From the NCBI RefSeq assembly GCF_030068605.1, contig NZ_JASJOU010000006.1, forward strand, positions 248,001-312,000: a DNA stretch of 64,000 bases, written 5' to 3'. The translations under genes were made by a program, and so were the position numbers. Positions 25,560-35,544 of this stretch are shown piece after piece. The stretch is from Xanthocytophaga agilis (lineage in GTDB: Bacteria > Bacteroidota > Bacteroidia > Cytophagales > 172606-1). The stretch's first letter is position 1. Every line of letters starts with the position of its first letter. The notes beneath the pieces are model-generated. The model was given only the letters and a program-made list of their open reading frames with translations, was not told the DNA's origin and ran no database searches.

Positions 25560-26438
25560 ATGACACGCGAAAAACTTTATTTACCTCTTTCTGGATACCT
25601 TATGGTATTCGTTGAATTAATCACTCTTATTGCTGGCATTTTGCTGATTATAGCAGACTTTTCTACACCTCCAATTTCTTTGGCAAGTCTGATGGGTGCA
25701 TTCTGTCTATTAGCATTTGTATTTATTCTGCCAGGCTTTTTTATAAACAATCCCAACGAAGCAAAGGTATTATTACTGTTTGGCGAATACAAAGGCACAG
25801 CACGAAGAGAAGGTTTTTGCTGGATTAATCCTTTTTTTACTAAAAGGCATATTTCGCTGCGAGCTCGTAACCAGAATGGAAATGTATTGAAAGTAAATGA
25901 TAAACTGGGTAACCCGATCGAGATAGGTGCAGTGTTGGTCTGGCAGGTACAGGATACAGCGAAAGCAACTCTGGAAGTAGAAAACTACCAACAATATGTA
26001 GTTATTCAAAGTGAAGCAGCTGTCCGTCATCTGGCAAATACATTTCCTTATGATGATATTGATGAACATACAGATGGCATTACGTTAAGAGCTAGTGCTG
26101 ACCAGGTAAATAATCTGCTGGAAAAAGAATTGAATGAACGTCTTGACAGAGCAGGTATTAAAGTGCTGGAAGCCCGGATCAGCCACCTTGCCTATGCACA
26201 GGAAATAGCAGGAGCTATGTTGCAACGTCAACAAGCTACGGCTGTAGTAGCAGCTCGCCGTCAGATTGTGGAAGGTGCTGTTGGTATGGTAGAAATGGCT
26301 TTATCCAAACTTTCTGAAAAAGAGATCGTTGTATTGGATGAAGAACGTAAGGCGGCCATGGTAAGTAATTTACTGGTAGTTCTTTGTGGAGAAAAAGGCA
26401 CACAACCAGTATTGAACGCAGGAACTTTATATCATTAA
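25560..26438 (+). CDS. SPFH domain membrane protein
   Basis: 292 residues. Two N-terminal helices (about 12-33 and 43-63) precede an SPFH (band 7) domain, about 65-225, starting [23 protein letters not shown]. The C-terminal part has the [27 protein letters not shown] helix seen in flotillin/stomatin-like oligomers. It should form a membrane-associated ring. A 65-residue Arc-like DNA-binding protein follows after 49 bases; this gene pair recurs in bacterial genomes, but its joint role is not established as far as I know. Confidence 0.88.
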   Translation: MTREKLYLPLSGYLMVFVELITLIAGILLIIADFSTPPISLASLMGAFCLLAFVFILPGFFINNPNEAKVLLLFGEYKGTARREGFCWINPFFTKRHISLRARNQNGNVLKVNDKLGNPIEIGAVLVWQVQDTAKATLEVENYQQYVVIQSEAAVRHLANTFPYDDIDEHTDGITLRASADQVNNLLEKELNERLDRAGIKVLEARISHLAYAQEIAGAMLQRQQATAVVAARRQIVEGAVGMVEMALSKLSEKEIVVLDEERKAAMVSNLLVVLCGEKGTQPVLNAGTLYH

Positions 26439-26487
26439 AACAAATTCATTGGGTGCCTGATGGTCCTGATTAACCCTACCAATTACG

Positions 26488-26685
26488 ATGGCAGACAAAA
26501 CGGACAAAAAAGCATTTGCCTTACGTATCCGGGCTGATGTAATGAATGCACTGGAGCACTGGGCTGAAGATGAATTTCGAAGCCTAAATGGACAGATTGA
26601 ATACCTTCTGGTGAAAGCGCTACGGGAAAATGGGCGATTGGAGGATAAAAAAAATTCTGATACTCAATCAAGTGATGGTGAATAG
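26488..26685 (+). CDS. Arc-like ribbon-helix-helix DNA-binding protein
   Basis: 65 residues. The FALRIRADVMNALEHWAEDEFRSLNGQIEYLLVKAL stretch fits an Arc/MetJ ribbon-helix-helix fold: a short beta strand (KAFALRI), helix A (ADVMNALEHWAEDE) and helix B (LNGQIEYLLVKAL). The tail is acidic and probably disordered. It follows the SPFH gene and shares its terminator. It could regulate the pair, or bind something other than DNA; I see no clear operator repeat before the SPFH gene. Confidence 0.85.
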   Translation: MADKTDKKAFALRIRADVMNALEHWAEDEFRSLNGQIEYLLVKALRENGRLEDKKNSDTQSSDGE

Positions 26686-26698
26686 ACTCATTACCAAT

Positions 26699-26740
26699 AA
26701 AAGACAAAGCGCCTGTTTCTTAACAGGCGCTTTGTCTTTT
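26699..26740. terminator. Bidirectional terminator, 19-bp stem
   Basis: AAAAGACAAAGCGCCTGTT pairs with AACAGGCGCTTTGTCTTTT. It lies between the RHH gene and the convergent RND pump gene. Confidence 0.92.
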
Positions 26741-26781
26741 CCAGCTATTATCAGGATTTGTGTTGAAATTGAAAGACTGTT

Positions 26782-29700
26782 TTATTCTCCGGCTACCAGT
26801 TGATTTTTCAACTCAACTTTTGGAGGTAATAGCTTATACATTATCGGTGTCACAATTCTTGATAATAAAGTTGAACTGATCAAACCTCCGATCAGTACAA
26901 GAGCCAATGGTGAATAGAGAGGATTCCCTTCCACTGCCAGAGGAATCAATCCCCCTATTGCTGTCAGCGAAGTTAACACAATCGGAACGAACCGGATTTC
27001 ACCTGCATGTTCAATCGCTTCCTGTAACTCTATCCCCTCTTCCCGCAGTTGATTGGTAAAATCCACCAGCAGAATCGAGTTCTTCACTTCTATTCCTACT
27101 AGGGCAATTAATCCAATAACTGCCACAAATGACATCGGATAGCCAGTAAGTAAAAGCATGACGATGGCTCCTACAATGCCCAGTGGAATAACCGATAAGA
27201 CGATAATAGAGCTTTTGAAAGTGCCAAATTCCAGAATCAATACACCCAGAAAACCAAAAGCTGTAATCAGTATGATCGTCCCTAAACCTCCAAAGGATTT
27301 CTCTCTGCTCTCCAGTTCTCCAGCTGCTTTGTATGAAAATCCTTCCGGAAACTTCATCGCATCCAGCTTTTGCAACACCTGTTGGTATACATTATCTGTC
27401 AGATAGCCACTCTTAAGGAAGGCAGTCACAGATACATACCGATCTTTGTCATAGTGTCGGATCAGATTGGTAGAAGTTTCTAACTGAATGTCTGCAATCT
27501 GCTTGAGAGGCACAGATGTTCCGATGGCAGAGTTAACATACAGATTTTTAAATACTTCCAGATCTGCATATTTTCCTTTAGATACAGTAGTTACAATATT
27601 ATAGTCATCACCATCCTCATCTTTAAATACACCAATATTTAGTCCGGCTACAGCTAATCGTATGGTACGGTTGATGTCCACAATCGGAATACCCAATAAG
27701 CCGGCCTTTTCTTTATTGATACGTATTTTCAGACTGGTTTTGCGATTAGCCAGAGGGTTGTTTACATAAATTGTTCCTTCCGTTTGTTTCAGGATAGATT
27801 CTACTTTGGCTGCTACTGTTCGCATGGTATCCAGATCTTCACCAAATACACGTATGGCAATAGGTGCCTCCTGATTAGGACCTTGTTCAAAGTCCTTTAC
27901 CTCAATTTTGGCATTGGGGTATTTCTGAAATTTTATCCGCAACTGGTCTATTAAAGCCACCTTTTGAGCTACGGGCATTTCTTCTGTTTGTACAAAGATC
28001 TGCGCAAAGTTTGGCGACTCTCCTTTCTGAATGACATTGTAATAGATGCGAGGATTTCCTTTTCCAACATTGGAAGTGAAGTAGGCAACTTCTGGTGTCT
28101 TATGCAGATTAGCTTCTACATATCTTGTCACTCTGTCCGTTTCGTAAATGTTAGATCCTTCCGGTGTTTCGATGTTGATCAGAAACATAGGCTTTTCTGA
28201 TTTCGGAAACAAACTGAAACCTACTGTCGGTAACAACATCAGTGTCCCTCCAAAGATAAGCCCGGCTACAACCAAAGTAATGATAGGGTGAGCCAATGCC
28301 CTGTGTAACAATTTACTATATGTACCACTGATACCTTTCTTCAGGATACGGAGAAAAAAGTTTCCTTCCGGGTTGTGGTGGTGTGCCAGAATACGACTGG
28401 ATAAGAAAGGAACAATTGTAAGCGAAACCAGTAGTGAGGCAATGATAGTATATGTTACTGCCATTGGAAGGCTTCTGATAAAATCACCTGATGCCTCAGG
28501 TAAAAAGTTCAATGGCATAAACGCGAGTACCAATGTTGTAGTACAACCAATTACTGCAAACGTAATTTGTTTGGTCGCTTTAATCGCTGCTTCTTTTTTA
28601 CCATATCCTTCCCGAAGATAACGCTCAATATTTTCAACAACCACAATAGAGTCGTCTACCAGAATACCCAATGCAACAATCAACCCAACAATACTGAGCT
28701 GATTAATCGTAAATCCGGTATAGTCTAACGCTGCAAGCCCCATAGCTATGGATAATGGGATAGAGATCATAACCACTGTAGAGGCACGCCAACCTAATGG
28801 AAGTAATGTGATCAATACCAATACAATCGCAATCAGGAAGTCCTTAGCGAATCTTGTAAGACGGTGCTTGACACTAACCGACTGATCAAAATTTTTCACC
28901 AGCTTAATATCTACAGGTAATTCTTTTTTAAACGACTCCAGTACTGGGTTAATCTTATCTCCTACACTGAAAATATTCTCGTTAGACTTTTGACTGGCAG
29001 TAACCAACACACAACGTTTTCCATTGATACGGGTAAGGTGTTTCTCTTCATCATAATTAAACTCAATGTTGGCAACATCTTTCAGGTAGATAATTTTAGT
29101 ACCAGAGGTATACACAATGGTATTCCGCATTTCATCCAGATTGGAGTAGTCTCCACTTGTTTTAACATTGAATTTCCGAGTATTGAGATTTACACTTCCG
29201 GCAGGAATATTCAGATTTTCACTTTGTAGTGCCTGTACTACTCTATTCAGAGGAATACCTTCCTGAGCCATCTTCTCAATGTTTAGTGAGATACGTACAG
29301 TTTGTTCCGGATAGCCCCAGTCATCTACGTTTTTCAGACTTTTAACTTTCTCCAGGCGTTCTTTAAGCTTGTCAGCATAGTCTCCCAGCGTTTTGTAGGA
29401 GGCAGACTCTGACACTAGAGCTGTTTGTAGGATACTTACATCTGTAGGTGAGAATTTCAGGATATTCATTGAGAAAATATCCTGCGGTAAAATGGTTTTA
29501 AGTGCATTTACTTCCCGAACAATCTCCTGGTATTTTTCATCCGGATCGGATTCGTATTTGTATTCAATAGTAACTACGGCAAGACCGTCATCAATGCTGG
29601 AGTAGATATTGTTCACATTTTCTAGTTCGTTTAATCGCTTCTCAACCGGATCTACCACCAGTTCTTCCATGTCGGCAGGGTCTGTGCCAGGATAGACAAT

Positions 29701-29844
29701 GACCAGACTAAACGAGGGTGCCTGGAATTCGGGATCTTCTCCTCTGGGCATATTGAAAAGGGAGTTAAGCCCAAGTCCTACAACGGCTATAAACAGGACA
29801 AGCATAAACTGCCAGTTTTTGACAGAAAATTCAGCTATGTGCAT
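26782..29844 (-). CDS. RND efflux transporter, inner-membrane pump
   Basis: 1020 residues, slightly shorter than AcrB. Proton-driven inner-membrane subunit of a tripartite pump. It has the duplicated RND plan: helix 1 at the N-terminus, porter domain (YPGTDPADMEELVVDPVEKRL), helices 2-6 with GILVDDSIVVVENIERYLREG containing the two conserved Asp residues of the proton relay, then the second half with GIEVKNSILLVDF. The sequence is nearer the HAE1/CusA-like general group than true AcrB, so substrate class is not certain. The gene is last in the tetR-tolC-MFP-RND operon, 58 bases after the adaptor. Confidence 0.95.
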   Translation of the reverse strand: MHIAEFSVKNWQFMLVLFIAVVGLGLNSLFNMPRGEDPEFQAPSFSLVIVYPGTDPADMEELVVDPVEKRLNELENVNNIYSSIDDGLAVVTIEYKYESDPDEKYQEIVREVNALKTILPQDIFSMNILKFSPTDVSILQTALVSESASYKTLGDYADKLKERLEKVKSLKNVDDWGYPEQTVRISLNIEKMAQEGIPLNRVVQALQSENLNIPAGSVNLNTRKFNVKTSGDYSNLDEMRNTIVYTSGTKIIYLKDVANIEFNYDEEKHLTRINGKRCVLVTASQKSNENIFSVGDKINPVLESFKKELPVDIKLVKNFDQSVSVKHRLTRFAKDFLIAIVLVLITLLPLGWRASTVVMISIPLSIAMGLAALDYTGFTINQLSIVGLIVALGILVDDSIVVVENIERYLREGYGKKEAAIKATKQITFAVIGCTTTLVLAFMPLNFLPEASGDFIRSLPMAVTYTIIASLLVSLTIVPFLSSRILAHHHNPEGNFFLRILKKGISGTYSKLLHRALAHPIITLVVAGLIFGGTLMLLPTVGFSLFPKSEKPMFLINIETPEGSNIYETDRVTRYVEANLHKTPEVAYFTSNVGKGNPRIYYNVIQKGESPNFAQIFVQTEEMPVAQKVALIDQLRIKFQKYPNAKIEVKDFEQGPNQEAPIAIRVFGEDLDTMRTVAAKVESILKQTEGTIYVNNPLANRKTSLKIRINKEKAGLLGIPIVDINRTIRLAVAGLNIGVFKDEDGDDYNIVTTVSKGKYADLEVFKNLYVNSAIGTSVPLKQIADIQLETSTNLIRHYDKDRYVSVTAFLKSGYLTDNVYQQVLQKLDAMKFPEGFSYKAAGELESREKSFGGLGTIILITAFGFLGVLILEFGTFKSSIIVLSVIPLGIVGAIVMLLLTGYPMSFVAVIGLIALVGIEVKNSILLVDFTNQLREEGIELQEAIEHAGEIRFVPIVLTSLTAIGGLIPLAVEGNPLYSPLALVLIGGLISSTLLSRIVTPIMYKLLPPKVELKNQLVAGE

Positions 29845-29902
29845 CTTCAGGTAAAATTAAAAATAAGGGAATGGCTATATAGTCAGCGTATGTAGCAAAA
29901 CA

Positions 29903-30988
29903 CTATTTGCTTGTGCCGGAATCGTTCATAACAGCTACATCCGCTCCTTCAGTAAGGAAGGAGGCGCCTGCAGTTACTACCTCTTTTATTCCTTCGAGTC
30001 CACTGGCAATCATAGCTCTTTGGTTATCAAAAAATGCAACCCGAACAGGTAGTTTCTTTACAGTGTGTTTGTCTGAACTGACTACATATACAAAGGCTTG
30101 CTGACCATTACCCTCTACTAAGGCTTCAATCGGAATAATGGAATAGGTATGACTTTCATTCGGGACGATTTCTGCACGAGCAAATAAGCCAGGTGCAAAA
30201 CGCTTATTACCTGGTTTTACCTGTACTTCTATCTCATACAGTTTATTCTGTGGATCTGCTGCCTGAGCTAATTCTGTTACAATTCCTTCAAATGAATCAT
30301 TGGGGTAGGCATCCAGTGCTACTTTGGCTTTGTCTCCAATTGAAAGCTTTGCCCAGTCTTTATCTGAGACACCTACACGTACGACCCAGTTTTGTTGTCC
30401 GGTGGCAGCTACATATAATACTTGTGCACCAGGACTAGCCAGTTCCCCTTCATTCATCAGTTTTTTCAGGACAGTACCACTTGTTGTAGCACGAAGTTGA
30501 GAGTAATTCTGGTTAAACTGTGCAATCGTGAGGTTTTGGCGTGCCACTTCCTGTGCTGTAGTTACATTCTGAAGCTGTTCCAGGGTCGCTGCTGTGTCTG
30601 CATAGAGTCCTTTCACGCGTTGCAGATCACGTTCCGCTTTCTCGTATGACTGGCGGGCTTGTAGTACCTGGGCATTGATTTCAGTCAGGTTTAAAGTTGC
30701 CAGTAGTTGTCCCTGACTTACTTTTTGTCCCTCCTTTACATAGATTTTATCAATAATTCCACCTGTCTTAAACGATAAGCGAGCTTCTACGTCAGATGAG
30801 ATCAATCCTGATGTAAACACAGATTCGGTACGGGTTTCTTCTTTGACAGGAGCCGTTTGTATCGCAACGGACGTATCGTCTTTCTGTGCAGCTGTAGTGG
30901 ATTTGGCTTTCTGGCAAGCTACAAAACTCATGGGTGCTAGTCCGAGTGCCAGTAGTACTAAGTATGAAGGTAGGCGAAGGTTTTTCAT
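29903..30988 (-). CDS. RND efflux adaptor (membrane fusion lipoprotein)
   Basis: 361 residues. Signal peptide with lipobox SFVAC near residue 25, so the protein is likely lipid-anchored in the periplasmic face of the inner membrane. Lipoyl halves at ARLSFKTGGIIDKIYVKEGQ and LRATTSGTVLKKLMNEGE flank a short coiled-coil hairpin (about 100-160). The C-terminal part has the beta-barrel and membrane-proximal domains. It connects the RND pump to the TolC-like channel encoded just upstream. Confidence 0.93.
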   Translation of the reverse strand: MKNLRLPSYLVLLALGLAPMSFVACQKAKSTTAAQKDDTSVAIQTAPVKEETRTESVFTSGLISSDVEARLSFKTGGIIDKIYVKEGQKVSQGQLLATLNLTEINAQVLQARQSYEKAERDLQRVKGLYADTAATLEQLQNVTTAQEVARQNLTIAQFNQNYSQLRATTSGTVLKKLMNEGELASPGAQVLYVAATGQQNWVVRVGVSDKDWAKLSIGDKAKVALDAYPNDSFEGIVTELAQAADPQNKLYEIEVQVKPGNKRFAPGLFARAEIVPNESHTYSIIPIEALVEGNGQQAFVYVVSSDKHTVKKLPVRVAFFDNQRAMIASGLEGIKEVVTAGASFLTEGADVAVMNDSGTSK

Positions 30989-31048
30989 AGTAGTTTCTAT
31001 ACTAACTGAGTAAGAGAAGATGGTCTAAATTCTTGTAAAGTGTGTCTA

Positions 31049-32413
31049 TTACTGTAGTGCAATGACTTTATTTAGCTGAGCTTGTTTGGCTTGTAAGTCA
31101 TATCGCGCAATAGAGACAGATAGTCGGGCAGTTGTGACATCGTTCTCTGCCCGTAAAAATTCAACCAGTAGAGCCTGGTTGTTGCGATAACGGCTGTCTA
31201 TAATCCGGAAAGATTGTAATGCTTTATTTAACCCTTCTTCGGCTGCTGTCAAACTTTTTCGGGATGCCTGCAAATCGTAATAGGCCTGAGTAACCTGTAA
31301 GCGTATCTGCTGTTGTAGTTCTGTGAATTTACTGGAAAGCAGGTTGGCCTGGATACGGGATTGCTGTTCTTTGGACCGTTTTTCTCCTCCTTTGAATATA
31401 TTCCACTGAAGACCAAATTGTGCAATCGCGTACTGTTGCGAAGAATCAAATGTATAGCCAAATCCCTGATATCCTACACTACCTCCTACAAATACATTGG
31501 GTAGCAGCCGGTTATTGCGATTAAGCCGTATGTTGTTTTCGTTTGCTTTGATACTATGGTTAATCTGCTGGATCTCCTGACGGTTGGAAAGAGCTGTTTG
31601 TTCGAGATCTGTTAAAGATGTTTGAGCAGCAGAAGTATATGCAGCAGAATCGACCAGAATAGAACTAGTCAAATCCCGATTCAGCAAAAAGTTGAAGTAA
31701 GACCGGGCCGTCTGTTCATTTTTCTCTGCAAAAGCTAACTGTTGCTCTATTTTTGAGATCTCATATTCAGAAGAGAATACCACATCTTTGGTAGCTGTAT
31801 TATTAGCAACTAGCTTCTGATTTAGTTTTAATAACTCCTGTAATATCGTTTTTGACTGAGTCAGTACTTTACTGGCTTCCAGAGTCTGAAGATATTGATA
31901 ATAGGCTTCTACAATAGTGTATCGCAATTCATTTTCGTATACATTACGTCTGGCAAGTTGAGCCGAAACAAGATCCTTCTGAATTTTGTAGCTAAAGTAT
32001 ATATCAGAGTTAAAAATAGATTGCTGAAAGGCAATCGTTGTTTCTTGGAAATTATTGGGAGCAAGTTGTATATCCACATTCTGAACCGAAGGAAACTTAT
32101 CTGTACCTGTCATCTGATTTAAGGTAGCATACACAGGGTTAAGCAGATCACCTACCGGAAATTGCAGACGCCGACCTCCATAAGCAAGTGTATAGGTGGC
32201 ATTGAGATATACTCGCGGCATATACAATGCACGTACCTGTGTTAGTGTCTCCATACTTTTTTCAAGTTCGAGATTTTCCTGCCTCAGAGTCAGATTGCTT
32301 TTTATCCCTTCTTTTACATAGTCTTCTAAGACAGCCGATTGGGCATATAACATAGAGGGAAACAACAGGACAGTAAACATCCGGAAACAACGCGTTGTAA
32401 TCCTGGTGATCAT
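31049..32413 (-). CDS. TolC-family outer-membrane efflux channel
   Basis: 454 residues. Signal peptide MITRITTRCFRMFTVLLFPSMLYAQ, then two OEP repeats (about 35-230 and 255-445) rich in long amphipathic helices (VLTQSKTILQELLKLNQKLVANN and LNKALQSFRIIDSRYRNNQALLVEFLRAENDVTTARLS region). It forms a trimeric outer-membrane duct. First structural gene after tetR. A TetR operator half-match sits 13-28 bases in front of its ATG. Confidence 0.92.
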   Translation of the reverse strand: MITRITTRCFRMFTVLLFPSMLYAQSAVLEDYVKEGIKSNLTLRQENLELEKSMETLTQVRALYMPRVYLNATYTLAYGGRRLQFPVGDLLNPVYATLNQMTGTDKFPSVQNVDIQLAPNNFQETTIAFQQSIFNSDIYFSYKIQKDLVSAQLARRNVYENELRYTIVEAYYQYLQTLEASKVLTQSKTILQELLKLNQKLVANNTATKDVVFSSEYEISKIEQQLAFAEKNEQTARSYFNFLLNRDLTSSILVDSAAYTSAAQTSLTDLEQTALSNRQEIQQINHSIKANENNIRLNRNNRLLPNVFVGGSVGYQGFGYTFDSSQQYAIAQFGLQWNIFKGGEKRSKEQQSRIQANLLSSKFTELQQQIRLQVTQAYYDLQASRKSLTAAEEGLNKALQSFRIIDSRYRNNQALLVEFLRAENDVTTARLSVSIARYDLQAKQAQLNKVIALQ

Positions 32414-32420
32414 GTTTTAA

Positions 32421-32441
32421 AAAGTTAACACTGTTTAGTGA
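32421..32441 (-). promoter_or_regulatory. Second TetR operator copy, before tolC
   Basis: On the minus strand TCACTAAACAGTGTTAACT, matching 15 of 21 positions of the palindrome at 33093-33113, including the central AACAGTGTT. Confidence 0.6.
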
Positions 32442-32455
32442 TGGGTTAAAAAAAT

Positions 32456-33061
32456 TTACGCTTTCATTAAGTTTAGAATATTGTCAATAGACTGACGAAA
32501 TAATTCTGGAAGAGTTTCTTCCGGATACATTTTAAATCGTTGCCTTATAGCTAGTGAAACCAGGCCATGTACAAAAGAGAATACAGAGACTGTAGTAACT
32601 TCCAGATCAGCTTTTTTGATCAAGCCTTTCTCCATACACTCTGCAATGGTTTGACGCAACATTTCGTAATTAGCAAAGCCACAATCCCAGTTGTCATCAT
32701 GCAGGGCTTCCATAGGGGCAGTCATGATAAACATCAGGTCATAGTATTCCGGATTGTGAAAAGCGAAGTCCAGGTATATCTCTCCCATTTTATAAAGTCG
32801 CTCTAATGGATTTTCTATCCGCATTAATGGCGTCATCTTTTCAGATAATAGCTCAAATCCTTTTTCATGGACATCATAAAAAAGCTGATTCTTATCTTTG
32901 TAATATAGATAGATCGTTGCCGGACTGTACTCAATTTTTTCAGCAATATTGCGCAGCGAGGTTTTTTCAAATCCGTGCTCCAGAAACATCTGAGTGGCTG
33001 TTTCCAATATCAGACTTTTCATTTCCTGCTTTTCCCGTTCTTTTCTCTCAGAGATTCCCAT
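32456..33061 (-). CDS. TetR/AcrR family repressor of the RND operon
   Basis: 201 residues. N-terminal helix-turn-helix: ILETATQMFLEHGFEKTSLRNIAEKIEYSPATIYLYYKDKNQLF (about 18-62) is typical TetR. The C-terminal ligand domain (about 70-195) resembles the TetR_C group with the NPEYYDLMFIM segment. It is the first gene of the efflux operon, 42 bases from tolC. A 21-bp palindrome lies 32 bases before its start and a second copy before tolC, so it most likely represses itself and the pump until an effector binds. Confidence 0.93.
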   Translation of the reverse strand: MGISERKEREKQEMKSLILETATQMFLEHGFEKTSLRNIAEKIEYSPATIYLYYKDKNQLFYDVHEKGFELLSEKMTPLMRIENPLERLYKMGEIYLDFAFHNPEYYDLMFIMTAPMEALHDDNWDCGFANYEMLRQTIAECMEKGLIKKADLEVTTVSVFSFVHGLVSLAIRQRFKMYPEETLPELFRQSIDNILNLMKA

Positions 33062-33092
33062 AGGTTATCGTATTGGTGTAATCGATGCAAAT

Positions 33093-33113
33093 TTACTGAA
33101 CAGTGTTTAGTAA
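33093..33113. promoter_or_regulatory. TetR-type operator palindrome
   Basis: Half-sites TTACTGAACA and TGTTTAGTAA flank a central G; only one pair is mismatched. Position, length and symmetry fit autoregulation by the adjacent TetR protein. Confidence 0.8.
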
Positions 33114-33413
33114 GCAAGGGTTGTTTACTGTTTTTATAAAATAAACATACATATGGCTGATAAACAGAATAAAAGATCCTCCATCTCTTCCCTTTAAGGT
33201 TCAGTTTTGATGATTCAAAATAGCAAACGGGTGGGATGATATAAAAGATGTCCGGTGTTGAAGTGACAAATAGTCCTGTTGAAGAGTAAAAAAAGTGGAG
33301 TGAGGGAAATTTTCAGGTTTGCCGTTTTTAACTCATTTTTCTCTAAAGTCTGGTTAGTTGGTAAGTTTTACTACCCCTCATCAAAATAAAAAGGTTCTCC
33401 ATTCGTCATTTGT

Positions 33414-33421
33414 TATATTTG
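33414..33421 (+). promoter_or_regulatory. -7 box before the ABC exporter
   Basis: TATATTTG followed by CACC matches the Bacteroidota TAnnTTTG box. I do not see a clear -33 TTG at the right distance. Confidence 0.4.
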
Positions 33422-33488
33422 CACCTTTCAACCACTTGCATTTTTACACTAATAGTAGAAATGAGTATGAGTCTATACTTCCTGATTA

Positions 33489-35333
33489 ATGAAAACTTAT
33501 TTACGTCTGATTAGTTATGCACGGCCATTTAGCCGTTTTGTAACCCCCTTTTTTATTTTCTCCCTGCTGAGCATCATATTTGGTATTTTTCAATTTGGGC
33601 TTCTTATTCCTTTGCTGGATATTTTGTTTGGGCAGATTGAACCTGAAAAAGCTCAGCAGCTGGTAAATAAACCAACCTTTGCTTTGGAGTTTGGCTACTT
33701 GAAAGATCTCTTCTATTATTACTTTTATAAATACAGTGCATCTGGTAACAGAATGTCGGTTCTATATTTTGTTACCGGAGTGATTGTTGGTGCAGTAGTA
33801 CTGACCAATTTATTCCGGTATATGGCCCAGCGAGTAGTACAGGATGCCCGTACGTATTCAGTAAAACGTCTTCGGGAGGCTATCTTTGCAAAAGTAACAC
33901 GATTGCATGTCGGATATTTTAATAATGAACGCAAGGGAGATTTGCTAGCCCGTCTGACTACGGATGTACAGGAAGTGGAAGGGTCAGTGGTTAACACTCT
34001 AGACGCCATCTTTAAAGAACCTTTTCTGTTGGTTGGGTATTTTATTCTCTTGTTTGCCATTTCCTGGGAGCTAACCATATTTACACTGATAGTTATTCCT
34101 ATATCAGGGGTAATAATTGCCTGGGTGACTAAGTCGCTAAAGCAGCAAGCTAAAGAAGGACAGGAATCAGCAGGACGGTTAATGTCTATCATTGAAGAAA
34201 CCTTATCAGGGGTTCGTATTATTAGTTCGTTCAATGCGCAGTCATATGTTTTGAAAAAGTTTGAGCAAGAGAATAACCATTACCGTGAGACAACCCGCCG
34301 GATGGGGAATAAACGGGAGTTAGCTCCTGCATTTTCAGAGGCTTCCGGGGTAATGGTGGTAGCAGGTATCCTGGTATATGGCGGGAGTCTGATTCTGAAC
34401 AATGACGGAACTGCCACATTGAAGGCAAGTGAGTTTATTACTTACATTGCAACCTTCTCTCAGGTACTAAGACCTGCCAAAGCCATTGTATCTTCTCTAT
34501 CAGGCATTCAGCGTGCACAGGCTGCTGGAGAGCGTATATTATCAGTGATAGACGCTCCAGAAGTAGTACAGAGTGCCCCAGATGCTCTGGAATTAACTAG
34601 CTTTTCAAAGGGTATTGAGTTTAAAAATGTGACTTTCTCCTATGAGGAAAAACAGGTTTTAAAAGATATTAACTTCTATATTCCTAAAGGCAAAACAATT
34701 GCATTGGTGGGTGGATCTGGTGGTGGTAAATCAACTATAGCAGATTTGATTCCACGGTTTTATGATGTAGAAGGAGGAAGTATTCTATTAGATGGTAAAG
34801 ATGTTCGAAGTTATACATTAGAGTCTTTACGCAATGAGATGGGGATTGTAACCCAGCAATCCATCTTATTTAATGACACCATATTTAATAACATTGCGTT
34901 TGGGCAACCAGATGCGAAAGAGGAGGATGTCATTCGTGCAGCTAAAATTGCCAATGCACACGATTTCATTATTGCAAAGGAAGATGGCTATCAGACAGTC
35001 ATTGGTGATCGGGGAAGTAAGTTATCAGGTGGTCAGCAACAGCGGTTGAGTATTGCACGTGCCGTATTTAAAAATCCTTCTATCCTTATTCTTGATGAGG
35101 CAACTTCTGCCTTGGATACAGAATCAGAAAAGCTAGTACAGGAAGCATTAAGCAATCTTATGAAGGGTCGTACTGCACTAGTGATTGCGCATCGATTGAG
35201 TACCATTCAAGAGGCTGACGAGATTCTGGTGATTCAGAATGGCCAGATTGTAGAAAGAGGGCATCATCAGGAACTACTGGAAAAAGAAGCTGGAGTGTAT
35301 CGCCGACTTACCATGTTGCAGCAAGCTGTATAA
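33489..35333 (+). CDS. ABC exporter, MsbA-like fused permease-ATPase
   Basis: 614 residues. Six-helix transmembrane domain (about 18-335) then a nucleotide-binding domain with Walker A GGSGGGKST near 413, signature LSGGQQQR, Walker B ILILDEATSALD and H-loop IAHRLST. Functions as a homodimer moving lipids, drugs or peptides outwards; MsbA-like lipid A flipping is a fair guess since the sequence is in the general lipid/drug exporter group. Monocistronic: a -7 box precedes and a strong terminator follows. Confidence 0.92.
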   Translation: MKTYLRLISYARPFSRFVTPFFIFSLLSIIFGIFQFGLLIPLLDILFGQIEPEKAQQLVNKPTFALEFGYLKDLFYYYFYKYSASGNRMSVLYFVTGVIVGAVVLTNLFRYMAQRVVQDARTYSVKRLREAIFAKVTRLHVGYFNNERKGDLLARLTTDVQEVEGSVVNTLDAIFKEPFLLVGYFILLFAISWELTIFTLIVIPISGVIIAWVTKSLKQQAKEGQESAGRLMSIIEETLSGVRIISSFNAQSYVLKKFEQENNHYRETTRRMGNKRELAPAFSEASGVMVVAGILVYGGSLILNNDGTATLKASEFITYIATFSQVLRPAKAIVSSLSGIQRAQAAGERILSVIDAPEVVQSAPDALELTSFSKGIEFKNVTFSYEEKQVLKDINFYIPKGKTIALVGGSGGGKSTIADLIPRFYDVEGGSILLDGKDVRSYTLESLRNEMGIVTQQSILFNDTIFNNIAFGQPDAKEEDVIRAAKIANAHDFIIAKEDGYQTVIGDRGSKLSGGQQQRLSIARAVFKNPSILILDEATSALDTESEKLVQEALSNLMKGRTALVIAHRLSTIQEADEILVIQNGQIVERGHHQELLEKEAGVYRRLTMLQQAV

Positions 35334-35405
35334 ATACGGATTCCTTTTTAGTTAAAAATATTTAAATAGTTGCTTTTGCAACCCTATTTTACTTTTTTAC
35401 ATTCT

Positions 35406-35451
35406 ATATACCAGAAAGCACACACGAGATCGCTTTCTGGTATATTTTTTT
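35406..35451 (+). terminator. Terminator of the ABC exporter
   Basis: ATATACCAGAAAGC pairs perfectly with GCTTTCTGGTATAT and is followed by a T-run. Confidence 0.9.
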
Positions 35452-35544
35452 CATAGCCTATGTGACGGGCATACGACAAACTTCATACTAGAGCGGCCGT
35501 TTTATCCGTTTTAGCACAAACACTTATCCTATTCAAATACTTTT

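Larger units (their letters stand above)
33062..33488. other. Divergent intergenic region, tetR and ABC exporter
   Basis: 427 bases without a gene. It holds the TetR operator (33093-33113) and a -7-like TATATTTG at 33414. Between them I see only an AT-rich stretch with a small GTTTA/TAAAC dyad near 33123. Confidence 0.6.
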
